A stretch of DNA of 64,000 nt. Source: JACCTH01 sp035253825. Its GTDB lineage: Bacteria > Actinomycetota > Acidimicrobiia > Spongiisociales > ZC4RG35. Where the stretch lies: positions 100,453 to 164,452 of the forward strand of contig DATFBM010000041.1 of the NCBI GenBank assembly GCA_035253825.1, given 5' to 3'. The translations under genes were made by a program, and so were the position numbers. Under the pieces are notes generated by a model. It saw nothing but the letters and a program-made list of their open reading frames with translations. It was not told the origin of the DNA and ran no database searches. The number at the start of each line of letters is the position of its first letter. Positions within the stretch are counted from its first letter, which is position 1. Below, piece after piece: positions 8,019-16,084 of this stretch.

Positions 8019-8753
8019 ATGACGGTGTCCTACCGGCGGGAAGGGTCGGTGGCGATCATCACCATCGACCGGCCCGAGCGGCGGAACGCCATCGATCTGG
8101 CTGCAGCCGAGTCGTTGCGGTCCTGTTGGGAGCGATTCGACTCCGATGAGAGCGCCGAAGTCGGAATCCTCTACGGCGAAGGAGGCCACTTCTCCGCCGG
8201 AGGCGATCTCAAAGCTTTCGACCTCATCGACCATCCCGACGGCTACCTCGGGTTCACCCGCACCACCGTCGGCAAGCCCACCATCGCCGCCATCGAGGGC
8301 TATTGCGTCGCCGGCGGCCTGGAGATGGCGCTCTGGTGCGACCTTCGGGTGGCCTCGGAAGCGGCCATTTTCGGCTGCTTCGAGCGCCGGTTTGGAGTAC
8401 CCCTGATCGACGGGGGAACCCAACGGCTGCCGCTGGTTATCGGCCGGGGCCGGGCCCTCGACTTGGTCCTAACCGGGCGCGAGGTCGATGCACGGGAAGC
8501 GCTGGCGATTGGGCTCGTCAACCGGATGGTTCCGACCGGAAAGGCTCTCGGAGCCAGCATCGCCCTGGCTGAATCAATCGCAGCTCACCCTCAGGTCACC
8601 CTCCGCAGCGATCGGGCCGCCCTCTTGCGGGGAGTCGAACTCCAACTTGATGTCGAGAGGCAGCTCGGTCTGGAAGCTCTCGGGCAACTGGGCGCTGAAG
8701 GAGTCGAGTGGTTTCGGTCGGGTGACGGTCGGGGCGGAAGACCGGTCGATTAG
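8019..8753 (+). CDS. enoyl-CoA hydratase/isomerase family protein
   Basis: 244-residue crotonase. The oxyanion-hole segment GGHFSAGGDLKAF and YCVAGGLEMALWCD are clear, followed by IDGGTQRLPLVIG and LTGREVDAREALAIGLVNRMV. Probable Glu residues occur in ASEAAIFGCFERRFG. It acts on an unknown acyl-CoA. TACGCT at 8002-8007 is a likely -10, leaving a leader of only a few nucleotides. Its end overlaps the convergent PAC2 gene by 4 bp. Confidence 0.88.
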   Translation: MTVSYRREGSVAIITIDRPERRNAIDLAAAESLRSCWERFDSDESAEVGILYGEGGHFSAGGDLKAFDLIDHPDGYLGFTRTTVGKPTIAAIEGYCVAGGLEMALWCDLRVASEAAIFGCFERRFGVPLIDGGTQRLPLVIGRGRALDLVLTGREVDAREALAIGLVNRMVPTGKALGASIALAESIAAHPQVTLRSDRAALLRGVELQLDVERQLGLEALGQLGAEGVEWFRSGDGRGGRPVD

Positions 8754-9577
8754 TGGTCCTTGAGAAATCGTTCGATCTCGTCGACCAAGTCGCCACCAGC
8801 GTCCCTCCCGCCTTCTGATTCGGCCTCGAGTTTGCGCACGTACTGGGTCAGCTCTTCGTTGCGAGCCAGAGCCGCATCGACGGAGAGTCTGAACTCGATG
8901 CTGGCGGCGGCGAGGTCGGAGGCGGCCACATCCAGGCCGAGCACTTCTCCTGCCTTACGTACCAGGGCATAGGTGGCAGGCGGATAGTCGGCGCCGCCCA
9001 GGTAGTGAGGAACCGCAGCCCAGATGGACATAGCCTCGAAGCCGGCCTCACCGAGTTGCTGGGTGAGGACACCAACGATGCCGGTCGGGCCTTCATAGTT
9101 GGTCGAAGCGATCTCGTGGCCAACCAGAATCTCAGGGTTGGGGCTTGAGCCCACCAAGGGCGTAGGTCGGCTGTGAGGCACTTGCCCCAAGAACGCTCCG
9201 AGCAGGATGACGCGATCAACACCGATTGACCCCAGCACCTCGGCCACCGCCTCGCCGAAGGCTCGCCAGCGCAGGTTTGGCTCTTCACCGAGCAGCACAA
9301 CGAGGTCCCGAGCGGGAAGGTGTAGAGCGTGAAACTCGTTGCGCGGCCAGTGGACCATGCGCATTCCCGAGTCGACAAACTCCACCTGCGGCCGGGTGTC
9401 GGTGAAGTTGTAGAACTCGTCAGGGTCGATCAGTGCGAAGGCATCGCCTTCGATCGTGGCGATCAAATGAGCAGCCGCCGATGTCGAGCAGTTGCCGGCA
9501 TCGCCCCAGCCTGAGAATGCGATCACCGCCGCCGGCGAGCGCAGCTCGGGTGTGCGGAACCACTCGACCCTTGCCAT
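8750..9577 (-). CDS. PAC2 family protein
   Basis: 275-residue protein of the PAC2 (proteasome assembly chaperone 2) superfamily. Seen: AVIAFSGWGDAGNCSTSAA at the N-terminus, DLVVLLGEEPNLRWRAF, then VILLGAFLGQVPHSRPTP and the central YEGPTGIVGVL. Actinobacterial members are common but functionally undefined; some co-occur with proteasomes, and no proteasome gene is in this window. C-terminus is a charged helical tail. Preceded by TAGGGT 6 nt from the ATG, without a Shine-Dalgarno. Confidence 0.87.
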   Translation of the reverse strand: MARVEWFRTPELRSPAAVIAFSGWGDAGNCSTSAAAHLIATIEGDAFALIDPDEFYNFTDTRPQVEFVDSGMRMVHWPRNEFHALHLPARDLVVLLGEEPNLRWRAFGEAVAEVLGSIGVDRVILLGAFLGQVPHSRPTPLVGSSPNPEILVGHEIASTNYEGPTGIVGVLTQQLGEAGFEAMSIWAAVPHYLGGADYPPATYALVRKAGEVLGLDVAASDLAAASIEFRLSVDAALARNEELTQYVRKLEAESEGGRDAGGDLVDEIERFLKDH

Positions 9578-9583
9578 GCGGAC

Positions 9584-9589
9584 ACCCTA
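9584..9589 (-). promoter_or_regulatory. -10-like box of PAC2 gene
   Basis: TAGGGT (TAnnnT) ending 6 nt upstream of the ATG at 9577; no Shine-Dalgarno, so leaderless transcription is likely. Confidence 0.45.
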
Positions 9590-9608
9590 CCGGCCCCGCC
9601 GTTTTGCG

Positions 9609-11732
9609 TCAGGCGATTGTCGGCCGAGCCCGTCGGAGACGCAGGCTGTTGGCCACGACCGACACCGACGACAGCGCCATGGCCGCCGCCGCAATCATGG
9701 GATCGAGAAGGCCAAGGGCGGCCAGCGGAATCGCGGCCACGTTGTATGCAAAGGCCCAGAAAAGGTTCTGGCGAATGACGGCCAGGGTTTTTCTGGCCAA
9801 GGTCAGCGCGGTGGGGACAAGGGCGGGGTCACCGGACATCAAAACCACGTTGGCGGTTTCAACCGCGACATCGGTGCCGGTGCCGATGGCGATTCCGAGA
9901 TCGGAGGTGATCAGCGCCGGGGCATCGTTGATGCCGTCACCGACGAAGGCGACCTGCCGGCCCTGGCCTTGCCAGCGCCTTATCTCGTCGGCTTTGTCGC
10001 CCGGCAAAACCTCGGAGATGACGTCGTCGATGCCAAGATCTCTGGCGATGGCGGCCGCGGTTCGAGAGTTGTCACCGGTGAGCATGGCAACCCGTAGGCC
10101 CATCGCTTGGAGAGTTGCAACGGCGGCCCTCGAGGTCGGCCGCAATTCGTCGGCCACGGCGAGAACGGCCTGCGCTTCACCGCCGTAGCCGGCCAGAAAC
10201 GCAGTCTTTCCCTCCGCCTCCAGACGGGCCATTGTTTCGAGCTGGTGGTCGGAGATCACGAGCCCACGGTCGGCCAGCAGCTTGGGCTTTCCGGCGACGA
10301 TCTCGATTCCACCCGCCTGACCGACGACCCCTAGGCCACCCAGGGACACAACATCGGTTGCCTCTCCGACCGCAAAGCCACGCTGCTCGGCTCCCAAGGC
10401 GACGGCCTTGCCGATCGGGTGACCACTGGCCACCTCGACCGCTGCCACCAGCGGAAGCAGATAGTCGAGGTCCTCCACGGTTACCACGTCGGTGAGCGTC
10501 ATCGCCCCGGTGGTCAAAGTGCCAGTCTTGTCGAAGACGAGGGTCTCGACTCGTTGGGCTCGTTCGAAAACCTCGGGATTCTTGAACAGCACGCCCAACT
10601 CGGCGGCGCGGCCGCCGCCGACCATGATCGCCGTCGGAGTGGCGAGGCCGAGGGCACATGGGCAGGCGATGATCAGTACAGCCACCGCCACCCGCACCGA
10701 GTCCGTAGCTGCATGATTTGTGGCCAGCCAGACGATGAACGTGATGAGCGCGAGGGAAATGACAACAGGGACGAAGACTGACGAGATGCGATCGGCCAAG
10801 CGCTGTACTGGCGCCTTTCCCGACTGCGCCTCTTCGACTAGGGCGATGATTCGATGCAACGCATCCTCTTCGCCGACTCTCGTGGCTTTGATCAGGACCA
10901 GCCGCTCTTGGTTGATGGTCGCCCCCAAGACTTCTTCTCCTTCTCCTTTGGAGATGCCGGTGGATTCGCCTGTCAGCATCGACTCGTCGAACGACGAGTG
11001 TCCCTCGATGATGACGCCATCGGTCGGTACCTTTTCTCCCGGTCGCACCACCATCACGTCTCCGGGCATTAGATCTTCTATGGCGACAATCCGGTCGCCC
11101 TGGCTGGTGCGAACCGTCGCTTCTTGAGCGCCCAACTCGAGGAGGGCGGTCATGGCCTGGCCGGCCCTGCCTTTGGCCCTCGCCTCGAGCGCCCGACCAA
11201 GCGTGATGAGGGTGACGATGATCGCCGCCGTCTCAAAGAAGACCTCGCCCTCGTTGAAAAGCGCCCATACCGACCAAAAGAAGGCCACCAAGGAACCGAG
11301 CGAGATGAGGGTGTCCATCCCCACCGATCGCGATCGCGCCTGCTTCCAGGCGACGCGATGGAACTGGGCGCCGATGGCAAGCACTACCGGGGCGGTGAGG
11401 ACAAGCTGCAGCCACCGAAGTCCGCTGGTATCCATGCTCCCCACCGTGGCGATGACCATGGCCGGAAAGGAGAGGACGGCCGCCAGCCAGAACCGGCGCC
11501 ACTGAGCTTTCTCCTCAGCGCTGTGTCGCTCGCGAGATCGGGCGTGGTCGGCGGCGCTGGCCACCGAGAGTCCGTATCCGATCTTCGAGACCGCCTCGAT
11601 CAGCTCTCCGGGCCGCGGCTCAGTCGTTCGCACCCTGGCTCGGGAGGCCGCCAAGTTGACGACCGCACTCTCCACTCCCGGCTGTCGGGTGAGGACCCTT
11701 TCGATGCGGGCGGCACAAGAGGCACAGGTCAT
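9609..11732 (-). CDS. copA: Cu(I)-translocating P1B-type ATPase
   Basis: Copper exporter in the inner membrane. From the first in-frame ATG: HMA metal-binding CxxC at Cys3/Cys6, membrane helices, TGES actuator motif (about 255), membrane CPC (357-359), DKTGT phosphorylation site (Asp401) and GDGINDAPAL. This ATG cuts away the first beta strand of the HMA domain; 16 further codons encoding SETLTFDVEG are open upstream back to an ATA at 11780 placed after GAGGTGG and overlapping the copZ stop as ATAA. True start is therefore probably 11780 with a non-canonical codon, or a base change hides an ATG. Follows copZ in one operon. Confidence 0.95.
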   Translation of the reverse strand: MTCASCAARIERVLTRQPGVESAVVNLAASRARVRTTEPRPGELIEAVSKIGYGLSVASAADHARSRERHSAEEKAQWRRFWLAAVLSFPAMVIATVGSMDTSGLRWLQLVLTAPVVLAIGAQFHRVAWKQARSRSVGMDTLISLGSLVAFFWSVWALFNEGEVFFETAAIIVTLITLGRALEARAKGRAGQAMTALLELGAQEATVRTSQGDRIVAIEDLMPGDVMVVRPGEKVPTDGVIIEGHSSFDESMLTGESTGISKGEGEEVLGATINQERLVLIKATRVGEEDALHRIIALVEEAQSGKAPVQRLADRISSVFVPVVISLALITFIVWLATNHAATDSVRVAVAVLIIACPCALGLATPTAIMVGGGRAAELGVLFKNPEVFERAQRVETLVFDKTGTLTTGAMTLTDVVTVEDLDYLLPLVAAVEVASGHPIGKAVALGAEQRGFAVGEATDVVSLGGLGVVGQAGGIEIVAGKPKLLADRGLVISDHQLETMARLEAEGKTAFLAGYGGEAQAVLAVADELRPTSRAAVATLQAMGLRVAMLTGDNSRTAAAIARDLGIDDVISEVLPGDKADEIRRWQGQGRQVAFVGDGINDAPALITSDLGIAIGTGTDVAVETANVVLMSGDPALVPTALTLARKTLAVIRQNLFWAFAYNVAAIPLAALGLLDPMIAAAAMALSSVSVVANSLRLRRARPTIA

Positions 11733-11776
11733 CCCCTCAACATCGAAGGTGAGGGTCTCAGACTGCTTGGAGTCCG

Positions 11777-11983
11777 TTATGGGACCACCTCATAGCCGAC
11801 TTCGTCGAGGGCGGCGACGATCTCGGGAAGGGTCACCGCGGCGTCGTCGAAGTCGATCGCCACCGTCCGCTGGTCGATGTTGACGGCGACCACGTCAATA
11901 CCTTCGAGCTGACCGACTGCTCCCTCGATCGTGTTCTTGCAGTGAGCGCAGGAGATTCCGGGGACGTTCAAGGTGATGTTCAT
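11777..11983 (-). CDS. copZ: copper chaperone, heavy-metal-associated domain
   Basis: 68-residue HMA-fold protein with metal site GISCAHC (Cys12, Cys15), delivering Cu(I) to the downstream ATPase. The ATG at 11983 gives a complete single HMA domain (MNITLNVPG start); the longer open frame adds 30 non-conserved residues. The stop codon overlaps the putative copA start, so the pair is coupled. Confidence 0.92.
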   Translation of the reverse strand: MNITLNVPGISCAHCKNTIEGAVGQLEGIDVVAVNIDQRTVAIDFDDAAVTLPEIVAALDEVGYEVVP

Positions 11984-12098
11984 CTTTTGTGACTCAGTTC
12001 TCGAGGCTAGTGGTGGGCGTTCTGTGGGCCCGCAGCCACCGGTTTTGAGTACTAACAACCCCCGGGTTCGCAAAATTGCAGACTTGTGAGCGAAAGGC

Positions 12099-12129
12099 GA
12101 GGCCCCGGCGGAGGGGACGCCGGGGCCTC
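12099..12129 (-). terminator. strong hairpin between copZ and a small Cys/His gene
   Basis: Perfect 12-bp inverted repeat GAGGCCCCGGCG ... CGCCGGGGCCTC with a 7-nt loop. T-rich TCTCTTTCT follows on the plus strand and GCCTTTCG on the minus strand. Both flanking genes are minus-strand, so it most likely ends the 12193-12387 transcript ahead of copZ-copA. Confidence 0.65.
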
Positions 12130-12192
12130 TCTTTCTAGGATTCGCAGTGTCGGGGGAGGGGGAGAGAACCTGACCCAGCGCTCCTAGAAGTC

Positions 12193-12387
12193 TCAGGTCC
12201 CTTCGGGCAGGATCCGGCCCCGAACCCGCGGAAAACGCACCGGGGCGTGGGCGTAGCAGTAGTCACGACGGTTGTACTGGCTGAGCCTGGTCTCGCAGTC
12301 CTTGTGGGAGCAGACCCGGTCCCGAGCGTAACGGCGCGACGGACGGGTCATCCCCCGTATCGCTGATCCTTTAAGTGTATCTGACAT
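12193..12387 (-). CDS. small Cys/His (putative zinc-binding) protein
   Basis: 64-residue basic protein with CSHKDCETRLSQYNRRDYCYAH: Cys-x4-Cys ... Cys-x-x-His spacing (Cys26, Cys31, Cys44, His47) typical of a compact zinc finger, flanked by Arg-rich segments that could contact nucleic acid. I recall similar small proteins in actinobacteria but no established function. Excellent AAGGAGG Shine-Dalgarno 9 nt before the ATG, so it is really translated. A 225-bp structured upstream region and a strong downstream hairpin make it a stand-alone unit. Confidence 0.75.
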   Translation of the reverse strand: MSDTLKGSAIRGMTRPSRRYARDRVCSHKDCETRLSQYNRRDYCYAHAPVRFPRVRGRILPEGT

Positions 12388-12612
12388 AAGTTGGGGCCTC
12401 CTTCCTGGCGGCCTTTAACGGATACAACAGATCTATCTGATCAATTCTTCCGCTATGCCAGGTTCCCAACATGCCCCTGTCCCAAACAAAGTGGCCCCTT
12501 GTTGGCAGAGGCTCCCGCGGTCCTGGCCCGGGTCTCCACCAGTATTGCTGGCACTGGTTAAACGCCCCTTAAAGGGCTAAATCCCTTCGGGGAGTTCTCC
12601 TCCCTTATACGC
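12388..12612 (-). other. gene-free, hairpin-rich leader region
   Basis: Between the M3 peptidase stop and the small Cys/His gene. It holds ACCAGT/ACTGGT (12538-12558), a bulged CCAAACAAAG/CTTGTTGG stem (around 12483-12504), and small GC hairpins near 12564-12593 just after the peptidase gene. I find no ORF and no riboswitch class I can name. It may hold the promoter and a structured 5' leader of the Cys/His gene, plus the terminator of the peptidase gene. Confidence 0.4.
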
Positions 12613-14577
12613 CTAGACCGAGGCTTCGGTTCCCATTCCGAGTTTGCGGAGAAAGGCTTGGTTGTTGGGTTCGCGGCCAAGAAAGGCTCGCAGGTGCTCC
12701 ATCCCGTCCCGGCTGCCGCCTCGCTCCAAGACCTCCCGGCGGTAATCGGCCCCAACCTGGGGATTGGTGACCCCCTCTTTTTCGAATCGGCTCCACATGT
12801 CGTCGCCATACACCTCCGACCAGAGATAGCCGTAGTAGCCGGCGTCATATCCGCCCAATAAGTGGCCAAATGAGGCGGGATAGAAGGTATCGGGGTGGAT
12901 GGGAAACAGGCTCACTTCGGTCGATCGGACATGGATGTCGTCGAGATCCTTTTGCGGAGTTTCATCGTGCATCCACATGTCGAGCAGACCGAACTGGGCT
13001 TGTCGCAGGGTGAGCAGGGCGATGTTGAGGTTCTTGGCGGCGGTCAGCTGCGACACCAGTTCGGGCGAGATCGGTTGGCCGGTTTGATAGTGGCGGGCAA
13101 AGCGGGCCAGGACCTGGGGCTGCCACGTCCAGTGCTCCATTATCTGACTGGGCGCTTCGACGAAGTCTCCTTCGGTGGAGGTGCCGGAGAACTTGGTGAG
13201 CTCGGCCCGGGTCAGCGTTTGGTGGAGGATGTGGCCGAACTCATGGAAAAAGGTCTCGACCTCCTGGTGCTGGAGGAGCGAGGGTCGTTCGGCCCCGGGC
13301 TTGGTGAAGTTGGCGACGATGGCCGCCAGGGGCTTCTGGTAGCTCCCGGCGTCGAGCCGACGCCCGGGAATGAGAGGGAAGGCAGCGGCATGGCTGAACT
13401 TCCCTTCGCGGGGGAAAAGATCCATGAAGAAGTGCGCCAGTTCCTCGCCAGTGTTGGCGTCATCGATGGCATAGGCCAGCACATCTGGATGCCATGACGG
13501 TCGATCAATCTTTCGATATCGAAGGCCGAAGACCTCACCGGTCAGTTCGAGCATCCCGTCGAGGACCTGCTGGAGAGGAAAGTGGGCGGCAACTTCGGTG
13601 GGGTCGACGCCGTAGTCGCGCCGGCGGAGCTGGGTGTCGTAATAGCGGAAGTCGTAGCCCTGAAGATCGCCCTCAAAGCCATCCGCCCGAAGCATCTCCG
13701 TGAGTTTTCCGAGTTCGGTTCGGCCAATCTCGGAGAGGCCAGGAAGAAGGGCGGCGTAGAACGAGCGGACGGCCTCGGGATTCTTCGCCATTTTCTCCTC
13801 GAGCTGGTGGTGCGCCCACGATGGTTGCGAGAAGATCTCGGCGATCCGCTGGCGGGCGGCGATCGCTTCCTCGAGAAGCGGTCGATTGGGCTCCACTGCC
13901 CGACTGTTGAACTTACGTGAGAGCTGTTCGCGGAGGTCGCGGCGGGGTGAGTTCTCCATGAATGGGACCACGTCTGGGTACGCCATGGTCACTTTCAGCG
14001 TTCCCTCGGCTTCCCCGGCTTCTAGTCCTTCGATGTACGACTCCGGCATCCCCTCGAGGTCAGCCCGGGTGACCAGCAAATGGTCCTGATGCTCGTCGAT
14101 GTTTCGCTGGAAGAGGACTCCCAGTTCGACTAATCGCTCGGTGAGCTTCTTGACCTCGGCTCGCGCCTCGTCATCGAGCTCGTGTCCAGCCTTGCGAAGG
14201 TCTCGAAGGAGAAACTCGAGCGCCCGGCCACGTTCACCCTTTAGCTCGGCGGCCTCCGGAGATTCCGAATAGGACTTGATGGCCCGGTGGAAATCGGGTC
14301 GGAAGATCAGGTCCACGGCCCACTTCTGGATTCGCTCCTCGGCGGCGTTGCCGGCATCGCGGACTTCTTTTTCGGTGTGGACATAACCCATGAATGCTGT
14401 TCGGCCGTAGGTGCGAATCAGCAGATCCTCGATCTCGTTGAGCGGAGAAAGGATTTTGTCGTAAGTGGCCTCGGTCTTGGGATCCACGACCCCGGCCACG
14501 AGTCGATCGGCTTCTGAGAGGGCAGCCTCCAGCTCCTCCGTGATCCCGGCGGCGGTCACCTGGGTGTAGTCAAACAT
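12613..14577 (-). CDS. M3 family (thimet-type) metallopeptidase
   Basis: 654-residue M3 oligopeptidase with HEFGH zinc motif (His445, Glu446, His449) in ETFFHEFGHILHQTL and the usual C-terminal helical region ending GGYDAGYYGYLWSEVYGDDM. It cleaves short peptides in the cytoplasm. The ATG at 14577 gives the normal N-terminus; the longer reading to 14625 would translate the heptamer-repeat region. TATTGT 9 nt upstream of this ATG supports the choice. Length is usual for the PrlC/OpdA branch. Confidence 0.92.
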   Translation of the reverse strand: MFDYTQVTAAGITEELEAALSEADRLVAGVVDPKTEATYDKILSPLNEIEDLLIRTYGRTAFMGYVHTEKEVRDAGNAAEERIQKWAVDLIFRPDFHRAIKSYSESPEAAELKGERGRALEFLLRDLRKAGHELDDEARAEVKKLTERLVELGVLFQRNIDEHQDHLLVTRADLEGMPESYIEGLEAGEAEGTLKVTMAYPDVVPFMENSPRRDLREQLSRKFNSRAVEPNRPLLEEAIAARQRIAEIFSQPSWAHHQLEEKMAKNPEAVRSFYAALLPGLSEIGRTELGKLTEMLRADGFEGDLQGYDFRYYDTQLRRRDYGVDPTEVAAHFPLQQVLDGMLELTGEVFGLRYRKIDRPSWHPDVLAYAIDDANTGEELAHFFMDLFPREGKFSHAAAFPLIPGRRLDAGSYQKPLAAIVANFTKPGAERPSLLQHQEVETFFHEFGHILHQTLTRAELTKFSGTSTEGDFVEAPSQIMEHWTWQPQVLARFARHYQTGQPISPELVSQLTAAKNLNIALLTLRQAQFGLLDMWMHDETPQKDLDDIHVRSTEVSLFPIHPDTFYPASFGHLLGGYDAGYYGYLWSEVYGDDMWSRFEKEGVTNPQVGADYRREVLERGGSRDGMEHLRAFLGREPNNQAFLRKLGMGTEASV

Positions 14578-14586
14578 CGGCCGATG

Positions 14587-14592
14587 ACAATA
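14587..14592 (-). promoter_or_regulatory. -10-like box of M3 peptidase gene
   Basis: TATTGT (TAnnnT) 9 nt upstream of the ATG at 14577, next to the heptamer repeat; no Shine-Dalgarno seen. Confidence 0.4.
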
Positions 14593-14598
14593 GGCGGA

Positions 14599-14647
14599 AG
14601 ACAAAAGACAAAAGACAAAAGACAAGAGACTTCAGACTTCAGACGAA
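14599..14647. repeat. seven tandem AGACNNN heptamers
   Basis: Seven head-to-tail 7-nt units on the plus strand: AGACAAA three times, AGACAAG, AGACTTC twice, AGACGAA. AGAC is invariant and the last three bases vary. It covers the amidohydrolase stop codon (14639-14641) and reaches up to the -10 of the M3 peptidase gene. The same unit recurs at 38166-38267. Confidence 0.85.
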
Positions 14648-16084
14648 GGTGGCTGGGGGTACCAGGTGCAGCGCTTCGCCATGGCGGTAGGAAGCAAGGA
14701 CTCTGGTACCGGCGATGTCTGGGGACTGCAGCGGGTCCCGATCGATAACGATCACGTTGGCCCGGGCGCCCACTTTGAGAGAAGGTCCGTAGAGCTCGTA
14801 AGCGGATTGGGCGCTGAGGCCACCGACGCGGGCCGAGGCCATGCCTTGCCACGGATTCGGGGTTTCCACCGGGCAGTCCGAGCCTCCTCGAAGGGAGATC
14901 CCCTCCCTCTCCATCGCATCGAGGGCATAGGTGTATTCGGTGCGGCGCCCGAGCCTCTTCTCGAGCCATGTCACTTCTGAGGTGATGAAGCTCGGCTGCA
15001 CCGAGGCGGTGACGCCGAGGTCAGCCATGCGCCGGCGGGCGGCCGGCGTCAGGACGGAAGCATGTTCGATGCGTAGGCCAGTTCCTTCGGCGATAGACAG
15101 ATCGGAAAAGAGGTCGAGGACGGCGTCGTTGGCGCGATCACCGATGGCGTGGATGGCAACCGCACCGCCGAGCTCAAGAGCGGCCCGGGCCATCTCGTCG
15201 GCATGAGGACGGCGCAAGCGCATGATGCCCAAATTGCCGGGGTCATCGCTGAAGCCCTCATGAAGGGCTGCGGTGCGACCACCGAGGGCTCCGTCGGCAA
15301 ACTCCTTCCACCCCCCGAAGCTGATGTTGCCGCCGGCATGTTCCAGGACCGCGGCGGCAGAGCGCAGACTCGAACGATCGGGTGCGGTCACCAGCACCTC
15401 GAAATCAATTGGCACCCTTGGCGCCACCGAGATCAATGTCGGCAATTCCACTGGCGCTTCGCAAAAGAGTGGGTCGGCCGCCGAGAGGATGGCGGTGATG
15501 GTCCCCAGCCCCAGGCTGGCCAGGCCCACCAGCGACTGCTCGATGATTTCGGGGCCCAGGGGGGACTGCTTGGAAGCAACCTCACGCAGGACTGGTCCGA
15601 TTTCCTCCTCGCGCAGAACCCCGTCAGGGTGATCGCCGAGGCCGGCCAGCGTCAGAGCCGCACTATTGGCGACGGCGATGTGGGCGCAATACCGGTGGAG
15701 CAAGGTCGGGGTTGCCCCCAGCATCTCGTCCAGCTCCCAGCGATTGGGAAGGCGGAGCTCTGATAGGGCTTCGTCGTCGAGGCGGGTGGCGGTTAGTGAT
15801 TCGCCTGGTTGCAAGTGCGTAGCCGCGGTTTGGAGACGCTGTCGAAGGTCGTCGAAGTCGGACACGTCTTTGAGGGTGAGCCGAGAGACTGCAGCGGCGT
15901 ATCCGAAGGGATGGAAATGATGATCGTGACGAGGGGCGGCGAGGAAGCCGTCGTGCTGGCTCACCTCATAGGTGCCATCGAACTCCCCGCGACGACCGAT
16001 GGCGACGATTTGGTCAGCATCGATCAGGACCGAGTCGACGCCGGGGAGGCCGACGACGCCCCTGGCGACGAGAAGGCGTCTCAT
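14639..16084 (-). CDS. amidohydrolase family protein (YtcJ-like)
   Basis: 481-residue metal-dependent amidohydrolase. The DxHxH-type metal motif is present as DHHFH near residue 55, with GGWKEFADGALGGRTAALHEG, VAIHAIGDRANDAVLDLF, RIEHASVL and a late GSDCPVETPNPW, the classic order for the Amidohydro_3/YtcJ branch. Substrate not predictable. Its ATG overlaps the suhB stop by 4 bp, so they are co-transcribed. Confidence 0.87.
   Translation of the reverse strand: MRRLLVARGVVGLPGVDSVLIDADQIVAIGRRGEFDGTYEVSQHDGFLAAPRHDHHFHPFGYAAAVSRLTLKDVSDFDDLRQRLQTAATHLQPGESLTATRLDDEALSELRLPNRWELDEMLGATPTLLHRYCAHIAVANSAALTLAGLGDHPDGVLREEEIGPVLREVASKQSPLGPEIIEQSLVGLASLGLGTITAILSAADPLFCEAPVELPTLISVAPRVPIDFEVLVTAPDRSSLRSAAAVLEHAGGNISFGGWKEFADGALGGRTAALHEGFSDDPGNLGIMRLRRPHADEMARAALELGGAVAIHAIGDRANDAVLDLFSDLSIAEGTGLRIEHASVLTPAARRRMADLGVTASVQPSFITSEVTWLEKRLGRRTEYTYALDAMEREGISLRGGSDCPVETPNPWQGMASARVGGLSAQSAYELYGPSLKVGARANVIVIDRDPLQSPDIAGTRVLASYRHGEALHLVPPATFV

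Noticed and set aside
14578..14625. N-terminal extension of the M3 peptidase (hydrophobic, signal-like)
   Set aside because: The hydrophobic residues come from translating the heptamer repeat; the family is cytoplasmic and starts at the ATG at 14577.
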